A stretch of DNA of 64,000 nucleotides from Pseudochrobactrum saccharolyticum (GTDB lineage: Bacteria > Pseudomonadota > Alphaproteobacteria > Rhizobiales > Rhizobiaceae): the NCBI RefSeq assembly GCF_008801715.1, contig NZ_VZPG01000001.1, positions 372,001 to 436,000 of the forward strand, read 5' to 3'. Below, piece after piece: positions 47,033 to 56,436 of the stretch; the stretch's first letter is position 1, and each line of letters opens with the position of its first letter. The notes below the pieces were generated by a model. The model worked only from the letters and a program-made list of their open reading frames with translations, ran no database searches and had not been told where the DNA came from. A program made the position numbers and the translations under genes.

Positions 47033-48343
47033 CTAAACGTATCGATTGACGATATTTTCCAGATATTCCTGACGACCGGAAACCGGCTGCGGCTCAATTC
47101 CGCTGTCGCGCACATAGGCAGCAATGTCTTCCAGTGATTGTTTGCCCTGCAACATGGCCTGCGCCTGCGGCTGCTGCCATCCGGCATAACGCGCATCAAG
47201 CGGAGCGGACAAAGCTTTGTCCTCAATCATTTTCGCAGCGGCTTTAAGCCCGCGTGCACAGCAATCCATCGCGCCGATATGCGCAATCAGCAGATCCTGC
47301 GGATCGAGCGACTGACGCCGCAATTTGGCATCAAAATTTGTGCCGCCGGTGGTAAAGCCGCCGCTTTGCAGAACCTGATAATAGGCCAGCGCCATTTCCG
47401 GTACATTGTTCGGAAACTGGTCTGTATCCCAGCCGGACTGGTAATCATTGCGGTTCATATCAATGGAGCCGAAAATACCCAGCGCATTGGCCATTGCCAG
47501 TTCATGCTCAAATGAATGACCGGCAAGAATGGCATGCCCCTGCTCGATATTGACCTTCACTTCGCCTTCCAGACCATAGCGCTTGAGAAAGCCGTAAACG
47601 GTGGCGACATCAAAGTCATATTGATGCTTGGTCGGCTCCTGCGGCTTGGGCTCGACAAGGATTGTGCCTTTGAAACCGATTTTGTGCTTGTAATCGACCA
47701 CCAGTGAGAGAAAGCGCCCCATCTGGTCAAGCTCGCGCCCTGCATCCGTGTTGAGCAGAGTTTCATAGCCTTCACGCCCGCCCCAGAGCACATAATTCTC
47801 ACCATTCAGACGATGCGTCACATCCATGCAATGCTTAACCGTGGCGGCAGCATAGGCAAAAATTTCAGGATCAGGATTGGTGGCAGCACCAGCCATATAG
47901 CGGCGATGCGAGAAAAGATTGGCTGTTCCCCAGAGCAGTTTGATGCCCGTCTGGTTCATCTTTTCCTGAAGATAATCGGCCATATGGTCGAGATTGGCCG
48001 ATGTTTCCGCAAAATTTTTGCCTTCAGGGCGGATATCCGCATCGTGGAAACAATAATAAGGTGTACCGAGCAGCGTAAACAATTCAAAGGCCACATCAGC
48101 TTTGTGCTTCGCGTGATCCAACGTGTCGCCGAACCACGGGCGCTCAAAAGTCTGCCCGCCGAACGGATCGCCGCCAATCCATGCAAAACTGTGCCAATAG
48201 GCAATGGCAAAGCGCAGGTGATCTTCCAGCCTTTTGCCCAGCACAACCTCGTCCGGATTATAGAAACGATAGGCAAGCGGATTGGTGCTTTTCTCACCCT
48301 CATAGCGGATGGGTTTATCCAATCCGAAGAAACCTGTGCTCAT
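47033..48343 (-). CDS. xylA: xylose isomerase
   Basis: Converts D-xylose to D-xylulose; Mg/Mn/Co dependent TIM barrel. The 436-residue protein is of the long class II type. [19 protein letters not shown] (WGGREGY core), [16 protein letters not shown] and the HDADIRPEG segment hold the catalytic His/Asp and metal ligands. Its ATG overlaps the ROK gene's TGA by four bases. Xylulokinase (xylB), the usual partner, is not in this operon or elsewhere in the window. Confidence 0.97.
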   Translation of the reverse strand: MSTGFFGLDKPIRYEGEKSTNPLAYRFYNPDEVVLGKRLEDHLRFAIAYWHSFAWIGGDPFGGQTFERPWFGDTLDHAKHKADVAFELFTLLGTPYYCFHDADIRPEGKNFAETSANLDHMADYLQEKMNQTGIKLLWGTANLFSHRRYMAGAATNPDPEIFAYAAATVKHCMDVTHRLNGENYVLWGGREGYETLLNTDAGRELDQMGRFLSLVVDYKHKIGFKGTILVEPKPQEPTKHQYDFDVATVYGFLKRYGLEGEVKVNIEQGHAILAGHSFEHELAMANALGIFGSIDMNRNDYQSGWDTDQFPNNVPEMALAYYQVLQSGGFTTGGTNFDAKLRRQSLDPQDLLIAHIGAMDCCARGLKAAAKMIEDKALSAPLDARYAGWQQPQAQAMLQGKQSLEDIAAYVRDSGIEPQPVSGRQEYLENIVNRYV

Positions 48344-49638
48344 GCCGTTACCCTCTGTGCGTTATTATTATTTGTCACCAGCAATTTTGATTTCTGAACT
48401 TCCGTCTCCGCATCAACGCGAAGCAAAGATGTGATTGCACAGCCTTGCAGGATCAGCGGCTGTTCTGACGGATAGCAACGAATGGTCAGATCTTTGGGCG
48501 ATTGCAGGCCGTTACGCGGCCCGACCTGCCGTCCATCGGCAAGATCGCCGCTGATGGTCTGGCGCAATTCATCCTCGATGAGATCAAAGGCGTGCACACC
48601 GGGACCGACAAAGGCCAGCGGCACCGGATCAATCAGCGAGAAAATGCTGCGCAAGGCAAAACCAAGCGCCTTACCCGCCTGCTGGAAAGCCTGCCGCGCA
48701 ACGCCGTCTGCCGTTCTGGCCTCATGCGCCAGCGCATAAAAATCGCTCTCGGGAATCATCGCCACGGGCGCACTGTTTTCATCAACACCATGCGCCTTGC
48801 GCCAGATGCCATAATCACTGGCATAGGCCTCAAGACAACCGTGACGACCGCAGCGGCACAAAGCGCCATCCGGCATATAGACCACATGGCCAAACTCTGC
48901 GGCTGACGAGCGCGCACCGGAAAACGGTTCGCCTTTCAGATACAGCCCCATGCCGATACCGGACGAAAACAAGATCGCCGCGAAATCACCGTGGAAGATA
49001 TCCGGCTGCGACCAGCGCAAGGCTTCGGCGATCATCAGGCAGTCGTTGAAAACCATCACCGGAACATCAAAAGCCTGTTTCAGAAAATCCGCTATAGTTA
49101 CATTTTCCGCACCGATTGTCGGTGACCAGACCAGCATCTGATGGGCAGCATCAGTCATGCCCTGCACACTCACAGAGATATGGCGCAGATTTTTCGCCTG
49201 ATCAGGATAGCGGCTGAGTAATTCGCCGATCTGCCGCTCCAAGGCTGCAAGAAGTGCATCCGGCGCTATAGTCAGCGTATCAAGCTGCAATTGCTCAAAG
49301 GCAATTCTCTGCCCCGCATAATCGAACAGGTCTACGTCAATCACATTCAGCGCGATATTGACCGCAACGACAGATGCGCATTGCGGATTGAGCCCGAGCA
49401 AAACCTGCGGACGGCCGCGCTTGCCCTCAGCATTATTCGCGGCTTCTGTTTCAGGCACTTCAACAAGCACCTGCTCTGCCAGCAACATGGCACTGATAGC
49501 GGAAATTGTGGAGTGGCTCATGCCGGTCATGCCGGCGATATCCGTGCGTGACAGACTGCCGGACTGCCGCAGCAATCGCAGAATCCGCCGCCGGTTTTGC
49601 CAGCGCAACTCTTCAGATCGTGAAACGCCTCCCGTCAC
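48340..49638 (-). CDS. ROK-family transcriptional repressor (XylR-like)
   Basis: Protein of 432 residues with an N-terminal winged helix ([24 protein letters not shown]) followed by a ROK sugar-kinase-like domain, including the zinc motif [17 protein letters not shown] proteins of this architecture are pentose- or hexose-responsive repressors. GTG start at 49638 with GGGAGG six bases before it. First gene of the operon that continues with xylA, so xylose is the likely inducer and it probably represses its own operon. A 19-base palindrome upstream (49736-49754) is a candidate operator. Confidence 0.92.
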   Translation of the reverse strand: MTGGVSRSEELRWQNRRRILRLLRQSGSLSRTDIAGMTGMSHSTISAISAMLLAEQVLVEVPETEAANNAEGKRGRPQVLLGLNPQCASVVAVNIALNVIDVDLFDYAGQRIAFEQLQLDTLTIAPDALLAALERQIGELLSRYPDQAKNLRHISVSVQGMTDAAHQMLVWSPTIGAENVTIADFLKQAFDVPVMVFNDCLMIAEALRWSQPDIFHGDFAAILFSSGIGMGLYLKGEPFSGARSSAAEFGHVVYMPDGALCRCGRHGCLEAYASDYGIWRKAHGVDENSAPVAMIPESDFYALAHEARTADGVARQAFQQAGKALGFALRSIFSLIDPVPLAFVGPGVHAFDLIEDELRQTISGDLADGRQVGPRNGLQSPKDLTIRCYPSEQPLILQGCAITSLLRVDAETEVQKSKLLVTNNNNAQRVTA

Positions 49639-49995
49639 ACGACACCTCCCTTATAACGGAACGGTTCTTAGCGACCTGTTTCCGTCTGTCTCCTCTGCGG
49701 ATAAGACTGGCACGGATTTTTCTGCTTGTCATCTATTTTTCGAGTATCGAAAAAAATAAGATTTCTATGCCTCAGCAATAAAATCAGACCGGATAATTAA
49801 AAAATGAAGGCTGATGACAGGGAAATAAAAGAATCACATGCCGCATCGGCTGGTGCGGTTCGGATAAATTACAATTTTCGGAAAATTCGTTTCTTCTTCA
49901 GAAAATACCGCTGACACGGAAATATACCGTATCAAAACAATGAATTACCGCTTTAAGCGGATAAATCTCTGTATTTTGTAAAGTGAGAAGAAGAT
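49639..49995. other. promoter region of the xylose operon
   Basis: 357 AT-rich bases between the ROK gene and tRNA-Gln with no coding sequence. It holds the palindrome at 49736-49754 and a perfect 15-base palindrome AATTTTC-G-GAAAATT at 49873-49887. Confidence 0.5.
49736..49754. promoter_or_regulatory. candidate operator for the ROK repressor
   Basis: TTTTTCGA-GTA-TCGAAAAA, perfect eight-base arms, about 100 bases before the GTG of the repressor gene. Confidence 0.5.
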
Positions 49996-50069
49996 TGGCT
50001 GGGGAACCTGGATTCGAACCAAGACTAACGGAGTCAGAGTCCGTCGTTCTACCATTAAACTATTCCCCA
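49996..50069 (-). tRNA. tRNA-Gln (anticodon CTG)
   Basis: A 74-base gene with the 3' CCA encoded. The acceptor stem is TGGGGAA/TTCCCCA with discriminator G; the anticodon stem is ACGGA/TCCGT around CTCTGAC, giving anticodon CTG, which reads CAG. The T loop has GGTTCGAATCC. Clear cloverleaf, no intron. Confidence 0.96.
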
Positions 50070-50280
50070 GCATCGCTGCTCTGTGAGAGCGAAGCGGTGA
50101 CGCTCGCGGCGCCGTGGGTGGTCATATAATTGATATTTTCACAAATGCAAACCCTCTTTGCACTGATTTCAATATATTTTTCCACAGATCACAAAATTCT
50201 CCTTTCTCTTAGCAATTTGCGCCCCTTGGTAAATCGGCAAAGGACTGTTACATTAAGGGCAACGTGAAATAGTCTGCACC

Positions 50281-52008
50281 ATGCCTGCGTCCCTGAAGGG
50301 TTCGCGCGGTGCCAAAAGGACAAAAACTTTGAAGAACCCCGATCTGCACACCCCAAAGGTGTCTATCAACGGGGCGTCTGGCGGCAAAGAAGGAAGAACA
50401 TCTTCTTCTGAGCCGCCGAATACAGGGCAACGGTCAGGCCGTTCTCCTGTCGGCTCATCGTCACCAAAGCCCGTGGCGGATGAATCGGGGCGCTTCGATA
50501 AAAAACAGCGCAAACGCGCGCGCCGGCGAAAAGCCGGTAAGCATAATGGCTCGGAAACGATGTCAGCCGGTGCACAAGGGTCTTCCCTTGCCGCCGAACG
50601 GGTTTCTGCAAACAGCGATAAGTCATCTTCAGCCAAATCAGCGCGTGCAGAAAACGCCTCCGGCAATCATGCACCGAAGAGCGAGCAGAAAAACGGCCAA
50701 AGAAACGGGAAGAAACTCTCGAACCGCCGCAGACGCTCGCGCCGAAAAAAGCAGGACAATCCGGCCGCAGCCAATAATATAGCTGCGGCACCGTCTGCTC
50801 AGTCCGCTTCGCAAGCGCAAACCGCCAAGCACGGCCATGCACCGAACCGCCAAAGCCCGAAACCAATTGCGGCCAGAGCAGAGCATAATTCCGGCCATGC
50901 AGGCGAAAGCCGCGCACCGCAGGCTGCGCAGCCGCGCGCCTATGAGCCGCCACTTTATGCAGCGCTTGATCTTGGTACCAATAATTGCCGTCTGCTGATT
51001 GCAACGCCGAGCAGACCCGGACAATTTCGCGTTGTCGATTCCTTCTCGCGTATTGTGCGTCTTGGTGAAGGCTTCGGCACCAGCGGCCGCCTGAGCGATC
51101 AGGCAATGAACCGTGCGATTGAAGCGCTGAAAATCTGCCGTGATAAGCTTGAAAGCAAGAATATCCGCCGCAGACGCCTGATCGCGACGGAAGCCTGCCG
51201 CTCGGCCAGCAATGGTGCGGATTTTCTGGAGCGGGTACGCGAGGAAGCCGGTCTTGAGCTGGAAATTGTGGACCGCCAGACTGAAGCAAGCCTTGCGGTT
51301 TCCGGTTGCGGCACTCTGGTCAATCGCGAGACCGATGCGCTTGTGCTGTTTGATATCGGCGGCGGCTCTTCGGAAATCGCTCTGATTGATGTGACCTGCC
51401 GCCGCTCTTCGCGCCTTGCAGAACACATTACCGCATGGACCTCCCTGCCCGTAGGTGTTGTCACTCTGGCGGAGAAATTCGGCGGACGTGATGTTACGCC
51501 TGAAAATTATGCGGAAATGGTTGCCTATGTTGCCGGTATGCTGAATGATTTCAGCGAACGGCATAAACTTGGCGAACTTGCCCAAAGCACACATTTCCAT
51601 TTGCTCGGCACATCCGGCACCGTAACCACTTTGGCAGGCATTCATCTGGGGCTCGAGCGCTATGACCGCCGCCGCGTGGATGGCATGTGGATGGGCTCGC
51701 AGGATGTGACTGACATGACCGCCAAGCTGTTGTCATGGGATTTCAAAACCCGTGTGGCCAATCCGTGCATCGGTGCAGACCGTGCCGATCTGGTGCTGGC
51801 CGGTTGTGCTATTCTCGATGCCATCCGTCAGATCTGGCCGAGCGAAAGATTGCTGGTTGCCGATCGCGGTTTGCGTGAAGGTATCCTCACTGAATTGATG
51901 TCCCGCGATGGTGCATGGCGCCACCGCCGCCCTCATCAGGCAAAAGAAACTTATATGAAAAACGGTTCCGGCAGGGACACGCAGCTAAAGGGCAGACAGT
52001 CGATATGA
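50281..52008 (+). CDS. Ppx/GppA family phosphatase with long basic N-terminal extension
   Basis: Protein of 575 residues. About the first 225 are low-complexity, rich in Ser, Ala, Lys, Arg and Asn with clusters such as [14 protein letters not shown] and [11 protein letters not shown], and look disordered. The rest is the actin-like exopolyphosphatase/guanosine pentaphosphatase core: [39 protein letters not shown]. Such enzymes break polyphosphate or pppGpp. Alphaproteobacterial members often have extensions, but the charge here suggests RNA or polyphosphate binding (inference). No clear ribosome site precedes the ATG at 50281. Its stop overlaps the rlmE start (ATGA), so the two are coupled. 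Confidence 0.9.
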   Translation: MPASLKGSRGAKRTKTLKNPDLHTPKVSINGASGGKEGRTSSSEPPNTGQRSGRSPVGSSSPKPVADESGRFDKKQRKRARRRKAGKHNGSETMSAGAQGSSLAAERVSANSDKSSSAKSARAENASGNHAPKSEQKNGQRNGKKLSNRRRRSRRKKQDNPAAANNIAAAPSAQSASQAQTAKHGHAPNRQSPKPIAARAEHNSGHAGESRAPQAAQPRAYEPPLYAALDLGTNNCRLLIATPSRPGQFRVVDSFSRIVRLGEGFGTSGRLSDQAMNRAIEALKICRDKLESKNIRRRRLIATEACRSASNGADFLERVREEAGLELEIVDRQTEASLAVSGCGTLVNRETDALVLFDIGGGSSEIALIDVTCRRSSRLAEHITAWTSLPVGVVTLAEKFGGRDVTPENYAEMVAYVAGMLNDFSERHKLGELAQSTHFHLLGTSGTVTTLAGIHLGLERYDRRRVDGMWMGSQDVTDMTAKLLSWDFKTRVANPCIGADRADLVLAGCAILDAIRQIWPSERLLVADRGLREGILTELMSRDGAWRHRRPHQAKETYMKNGSGRDTQLKGRQSI

Positions 52009-52763
52009 GTGGTTCTGGAAGCAAGTCCGGCAAATCAAAATTCGGCAACACCACCGGTGGCCGTGGCGGTGCAGGTACGCGCGGCATGCATGTGCGCGTC
52101 AAGAAAAAGGCTGGCACGATCAAAGAAACATCGCGCCGCTGGCTGGAACGCCACCTCAACGACCCTTATGTGCAGCAGTCCAAGGCAGACGGCTATCGCT
52201 CCCGCGCGGCCTATAAGCTGATCGAGATCAACGAGCGCTATAATATTCTGAAAAAAGGCCAGAGGATTATCGATCTGGGTGCGGCCCCTGGTGGCTGGAG
52301 CCAGATTGCAGCGAAGATCGTCGGCTCCAATGATGAGCAGCCGCATGTTGTCGGCATCGATTATCTCGACGTTGATCCGTTGCCGGGTGTTGCGCTCCTG
52401 AAAATGGACTTTCTGGATGATGAAGCACCGAATGCCATTATGAATGCTTTGGGTGACGAACCGGATCTGGTGATTTCCGATATGGCAGCACCAACCACCG
52501 GTCATCGCCGTACCGACCATTTGCGCACCGCGCATCTTTGCGAAGTAGCAGCGCATTTTGCCGTTTCGGTACTGAAACCGGGTGGCCACTTCCTGACCAA
52601 GACCTTTCAGGGCGGCACCGAGAACGACCTGCTGACCATGCTGAAGCAGAATTTCCGCTCTGTGCATCACGTTAAGCCACCTGCATCGCGCGCGGAATCC
52701 GTTGAGCTTTATCTGCTCGCCCGTGATTTCAAAGGCCGTAAGGAAGATGACAGCGAAGAATAA
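52005..52763 (+). CDS. rlmE: 23S rRNA 2'-O-ribose methyltransferase RlmE (FtsJ/RrmJ)
   Basis: Methylates the ribose of U2552 in 23S rRNA, a late step in 50S assembly. With the ATG at 52005 it has 252 residues. It has a glycine-rich N-terminal tail of about 35 residues, then the K-D-K-E methyltransferase: K in SRAAYKL, SAM loop [14 protein letters not shown] in [11 protein letters not shown] in LTKTFQGG and E in AESVELY. The ATG overlaps the ppx stop codon by four bases. A strong terminator follows. Confidence 0.95.
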   Translation: MSGSGSKSGKSKFGNTTGGRGGAGTRGMHVRVKKKAGTIKETSRRWLERHLNDPYVQQSKADGYRSRAAYKLIEINERYNILKKGQRIIDLGAAPGGWSQIAAKIVGSNDEQPHVVGIDYLDVDPLPGVALLKMDFLDDEAPNAIMNALGDEPDLVISDMAAPTTGHRRTDHLRTAHLCEVAAHFAVSVLKPGGHFLTKTFQGGTENDLLTMLKQNFRSVHHVKPPASRAESVELYLLARDFKGRKEDDSEE

Positions 52764-52784
52764 ATTCGCCTCATTCTATTCAAC

Positions 52785-52813
52785 AAAAAAGCGCGGCTGA
52801 GCCGCGCTTTTTT
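52785..52813. terminator. bidirectional terminator
   Basis: AAAAAAGCGCGGC-TGA-GCCGCGCTTTTTT between rlmE and the converging MFS gene; T-runs on both strands. Confidence 0.92.
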
Positions 52814-52834
52814 GTTGCTTCAAGTACCAAATGC

Positions 52835-54235
52835 TCAATGTATCTTTTTCACTTTAGGCGCGAACTTCTTCTCATAAAGCTCCTGCCCAGCTTCCGGCTT
52901 CAGCTTAACAAAAGAGAAGAAAGCCAGCGCGGAAATAGCGCCGACAATATAAAACGCGATATGGAAATCCTGCAATTGCAGCACAGAACCACGAATGATT
53001 GTGCTCAGTTCCAGTATCACACCGGCCAGCGCCACACCCATTGCGATGGAAACCTGCTGGGCAACCGCAGAAATCGGTGTTGCCTGACTGGTTTTGTCGT
53101 CAGGAATTTCTGCAAATCCCAGCGCATTGACACCGGTGAAGAACATAGAACGCAGGAAGCCACCAAACAGCAAGGCGATCAGGATCAGCGTCATTGGTGT
53201 TTGCGGGGTGAAAAAACCGTTCAGAATAATAAAACATGCGGATGCGAGAGAGCCGAACATCAGCAACCGGCGGAAGCCAAAACGGGAGAAAACCCGTGTC
53301 GCCCCGAATTTCATCAGCAATGCCCCGATTGCCGAAACAAAAGTGATCATACCGGATTGAAACGGATCAAGCCCGAAACCGAGTTGCAACATCAGCGGTA
53401 GCAGAAACGGAATAGCACCGATACCTAAACGGAACAGGCTGCCGCCGACAACAGAAATACGGAACACATCATTCTGAAACAATGACAAATCCAGCAGCGG
53501 ATTTTCCACCCGCTTTGCATGGCGGATATATAGAGCTGTCGACAGCAGACCGACACCAAGCGTGATAATACCCACCGCAGGCGGCAGCGCCGGAAGACTG
53601 ACCACAGAAAGCCCGAAGACCACACCGGACATTGCCAGCCCCGACAGGATAAAACCGGTCACATCCAGCTTGCGCGGCAGCGGCACATCCAGCACCGGCA
53701 GATATTTAGTGGCAAACCAGATACCGGCCAAACCAATCGGCACATTAATCAGAAAAATCCAGTGCCAGCTGAAATAGGTTGTGATGAAACCGCCGACCGG
53801 CGGCCCGACCAGAGGCCCGACCATGCTCGGGATTGCCAGCCATGCCATCGCATTGACCAACTGATTACGCGGTGTAGAGCGCAACAAGACCAGACGACCG
53901 ACCGGCGTCATCATCGCCCCGCCCATGCCCTGCAGAAAACGCGCGACCACAAAGCTCATCAGAGAATTGGATGCTGCACAGGCCACAGAGCCGATCACAA
54001 AAACCGCAATCGCTGCACGAAATACATTGCGGGCGCCATAGCGGTCGGCCATCCAGCCGCTGACCGGAATAAATACCGCCAAAGATACGAGATAGGATGT
54101 GAGCGCCAGCTTCAGCGCAATGGGGCTGGTGCCGATATCGGCTGCAATTGCCGCCAGAGAGGTCGAAATCACATTCGAATCCATCTGCTCCATAAAGAGC
54201 GCGACGGCCAGAACCAGCGGAATAATGCGATTCAC
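52835..54235 (-). CDS. MFS drug:H+ antiporter, DHA2 family
   Basis: Membrane protein of 466 residues with about fourteen hydrophobic segments. MEQMDSNVISTSLAAIAADIG (MDSNVISTSL core) and motif A GWMADRYGARNVFR mark the DHA2 (EmrB/QacA-like) group, and LVGPPVGGFI is motif C of drug antiporters. There is no EmrA-type membrane fusion gene next to it. Start is GTG at 54235 with AGGA eight bases before. The substrate is unknown. Confidence 0.9.
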   Translation of the reverse strand: MNRIIPLVLAVALFMEQMDSNVISTSLAAIAADIGTSPIALKLALTSYLVSLAVFIPVSGWMADRYGARNVFRAAIAVFVIGSVACAASNSLMSFVVARFLQGMGGAMMTPVGRLVLLRSTPRNQLVNAMAWLAIPSMVGPLVGPPVGGFITTYFSWHWIFLINVPIGLAGIWFATKYLPVLDVPLPRKLDVTGFILSGLAMSGVVFGLSVVSLPALPPAVGIITLGVGLLSTALYIRHAKRVENPLLDLSLFQNDVFRISVVGGSLFRLGIGAIPFLLPLMLQLGFGLDPFQSGMITFVSAIGALLMKFGATRVFSRFGFRRLLMFGSLASACFIILNGFFTPQTPMTLILIALLFGGFLRSMFFTGVNALGFAEIPDDKTSQATPISAVAQQVSIAMGVALAGVILELSTIIRGSVLQLQDFHIAFYIVGAISALAFFSFVKLKPEAGQELYEKKFAPKVKKIH

Positions 54236-54623
54236 AATACGAATCCTGAATGTCAGATATGTTTCATCATGGTCATTATATAAACCAGCCAGACCGGATT
54301 ACACGCAGAATTGACCGGACCGGCAAAGTTTTTTGACGGGCAAAAACATAGTGTCACAAAATTTAACGCGGGCAACAAATCGTGTGCGAACGTGATTAAT
54401 TTCGACTTAAAAAACAATGGATTGTGATGAGCGTGTTACAATTGAAAACCCCGCCCTCCCTTGTCTGCCAAGCCGGAAAACAAGGCTCAAACCATGACCG
54501 GCATCGCCGGAGCGGCAGAAAAAAGCGCTTTCGGGTTGCGTGACCGGTTACACGCTGTTACATTTGGTGAGTAAACAGAAATGAGCAAAGCATCGATAAG
54601 GGGCCGATGCGTAGAGGTGTGAG
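54236..54623. other. intergenic region upstream of the MFS gene and micro-ORF
   Basis: 388 bases; apart from the TTAA box there is no gene. It should carry the promoters of the divergent MFS gene and the micro-ORF. A GTTACACGCTGTTAC direct repeat lies near 54549-54563. Confidence 0.45.
54396..54410. promoter_or_regulatory. TTAA-N7-TTAA box, CtrA-like
   Basis: TTAATTTCGACTTAA, 161 bases upstream of the MFS gene start and about 214 bases before the micro-ORF. It matches the CtrA core except the final C. One such match in 64 kb could arise by chance. Confidence 0.3.
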
Positions 54624-54725
54624 ATGACTGAGATCACCAAAAGCGCAATACTTTATACCATGATGATCATCACGCTGAATACGGCCATTGCCATTAGTGT
54701 GATCGGGCTGGATTTTCTGCCATAA
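54624..54725 (+). CDS. 33-residue hydrophobic micro-protein (putative)
   Basis: A short frame starts at ATG 54624, with GAGG six bases before it, and ends TAA 54725. Residues 8-30 (ILYTMMIITLNTAIAISVIG) are long enough and hydrophobic enough for one membrane helix, with acidic/basic MTEITKS in front. I do not recognise a family. It is followed by a GCGGGAG/CTCCCGC hairpin and a strong terminator, so it may be an independent transcript. It could be a small membrane regulator or toxin, or a leader peptide; its reality depends on conservation. Confidence 0.5.
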   Translation: MTEITKSAILYTMMIITLNTAIAISVIGLDFLP

Positions 54726-54824
54726 TCACCATGACGGATGAGCATAGCGGCGCTGTATTGATAAGCGAATGAATGCTCTTAACCTGTTTATGCGGGAGAA
54801 CTCCCGCGCTGCAGATTTTATAAG

Positions 54825-54860
54825 AGGTCTGCCGGAAGTGTTCCGGCAGACCTTTTTTAT
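54825..54860. terminator. intrinsic terminator
   Basis: AGGTCTGCCGGAA-GTG-TTCCGGCAGACCT followed by TTTTTTATT on the plus strand; suits the micro-ORF transcript and, on the minus strand, the GNAT gene that ends at 54872. Confidence 0.85.
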
Positions 54861-54871
54861 TATCTGTAGAG

Positions 54872-55321
54872 TTACAGATCACGACTCATATGGATGACTT
54901 CAAAAGGCAGGCCTTCGCCATCCTGCGGATCACGCGCGGTTTCAGTAAAACCGTTACGCAGATAGAAACTATGTGCTTGCGTGTTCAGTGCGTAAACTTC
55001 CAGCGACAGCGTTTTCTTCAATTCCAATGCATGGTCGAGCAATTGACGGCCAAGACCCTTGCCATGAATTTTGGTATCGATGAAAAGGCCGCCGATAAAC
55101 TGATCCATCAGACCGATAAATCCGGCCGGTTGTCCGTTTTCGAGGATCACCCAGTTTTCAGCTTGTTTCAGATAGATATCCCGCACCTGTTCAGACTGTA
55201 ATTGCAGGCGCTCCTGCCCCAGAAAACTATGGGCAAATTGCGAGGCCTCCAGCCAGATAGCGACCAGAGTTTCCGTATCCTCATTGCGGATCGGGCGGAT
55301 TTCATTTCGTATTTGTATCAT
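54872..55321 (-). CDS. GNAT-family N-acetyltransferase
   Basis: Protein of 149 residues with the GNAT fold. The acetyl-CoA pyrophosphate loop is KIHGKGLGRQLLDHAL and the last motif is LNTQAHSFYLRNGF, as in the RimI/YjaB-like group. The substrate is unknown. No ribosome site is visible before the ATG at 55321, so the start is less certain. It is divergent from the riboswitch-controlled ribH2 gene; the 266 bases before the riboswitch contain no gene. Confidence 0.87.
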   Translation of the reverse strand: MIQIRNEIRPIRNEDTETLVAIWLEASQFAHSFLGQERLQLQSEQVRDIYLKQAENWVILENGQPAGFIGLMDQFIGGLFIDTKIHGKGLGRQLLDHALELKKTLSLEVYALNTQAHSFYLRNGFTETARDPQDGEGLPFEVIHMSRDL

Positions 55322-55587
55322 GATAATTTTAGTCCATTGAAAGATATTATACGCGCCCTGCTATGGGCTGCAAAAGGCGCAACTCAACCCTCAGCCATTT
55401 ATGAAAAGGCTGTCGGGGAAACACTTGCTATGAGTTGCTGCGCATAAATCTCCTGATTGGACTGCGCCTCCATATCACCGGCACAAAAGCGAAGCAAGAT
55501 TGTAAAGTAAAACAGTAACACATTGTCCACTCGACTTCCCCGTCAGCTGTCTGTATGAGACATGCGTCGCGTAATAATGCGCGATGT

Positions 55588-55735
55588 TGTTCTCGGGGCG
55601 GGGTGCGATTCCCCACCGGCGGTATGAAGAGGAAACTCTTTGAGCCCGCGAGCGTCTGAATAAAGCGATTTGTTCAGAGTCAGCAGATCCGGTGCGATGC
55701 CGGAGCCGACGGTATAGTCCGGATGAAAGAGAGCA
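55588..55735 (+). promoter_or_regulatory. FMN riboswitch (RFN element)
   Basis: Recognisable by the conserved core: TTCTCGGGGCGGGGTGCGAT at the 5' side, CCCCACCGGCGGTA, AGCCCGCGAGCG, GTCAGCAGATCCGGTG, and the 3' part CCGACGGTATAGTCCGGATGAAAGAGAGCAA, whose GAGAGCAA pairs with TTGTTCTC to close P1. It is 88 bases before ribH2 and should lower its expression when FMN is plentiful, by termination or by hiding the ribosome site. Confidence 0.95.
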
Positions 55736-55823
55736 AAGACACGGTTAAACAGCACCCGCTTTCTGCGTGTGATCTGTCGATTTGTGAATTTGCGCCCTGA
55801 TTCTAGTATCAAGAGATGAAACT

Positions 55824-56294
55824 ATGAACCAGAGCTTGACCAACCCATCTTCCCTCAAAGTTGCATTCATTCAGGCGCGCTGGCACGCCGATATCGTGGA
55901 TGAAGCACGCAAATCCTATATTGAAGAACTGGCTAAACTGACTGACAACGGCATTGAAACCGAAGTCTTTGACGTGCCGGGTGTATTCGAAGCACCGCTT
56001 CTTGCCCGCACGCTGGCCGGCACCGGCAAATATGCTGCTGTTGTGGCAGCGGGTTTTGTGGTTGACGGCGGCATTTACCGCCATGATTTCGTATCCGATG
56101 CCGTCATCAAAGGCCTTATGCAGGCACAGATGGATACTGATGTGCCTGTCTTAAGCGTTGTGCTGACCCCGCATCATTATCATGACAGCAAAGAGCATCA
56201 TGATTTCTTCCATGCGCATTTCAAAGTCAAAGGTCGTGAAGCCGCCCATGCAACCGTGCAGATTTTGAATACTTACAGCAAAATCGAAGCCTGA
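55824..56294 (+). CDS. ribH2: 6,7-dimethyl-8-ribityllumazine synthase, type II
   Basis: Makes the lumazine precursor of riboflavin from ArP and dihydroxybutanone phosphate. The 156-residue protein has FIQARWHADIVDEARK near the start, FDVPGVFEAPLLAR (substrate loop) and VVDGGIYRHDFVSDAVI. The Ile/Tyr-Arg-His wording and the unlinked site are typical of the decameric type II enzyme of Brucella and Mesorhizobium, which is a strong antigen in Brucella. AAGAG precedes the ATG. The FMN riboswitch upstream controls this gene only; other rib genes are not nearby. Confidence 0.95.
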   Translation: MNQSLTNPSSLKVAFIQARWHADIVDEARKSYIEELAKLTDNGIETEVFDVPGVFEAPLLARTLAGTGKYAAVVAAGFVVDGGIYRHDFVSDAVIKGLMQAQMDTDVPVLSVVLTPHHYHDSKEHHDFFHAHFKVKGREAAHATVQILNTYSKIEA

Positions 56295-56339
56295 TGATTA
56301 TAGAGGCGGCTTGCTTATGCAGGCCGTCTCTCTTGATTA

Positions 56340-56436
56340 TTACGCATTGTCCTTCGTATCGAAGCGGGGAAAGAAATCAGTCCAGTGAACTGGTTTCCCC
56401 GCGAAGACGGTTCCCACTTTTGCTGGAAATGCTCTA
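56340..56436. repeat. dispersed repeat family B, copy 2, supplying the fdhD stop codon
   Basis: About 97 bases sharing TCAGTCCAGTGAACTG, CCCCGCGAAGACGG and CCACTTTT with the copy at 38926. Its end is AAATGCTCTA; on the minus strand the TAG of TAGAGCATTT is the fdhD stop codon. Confidence 0.8.
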
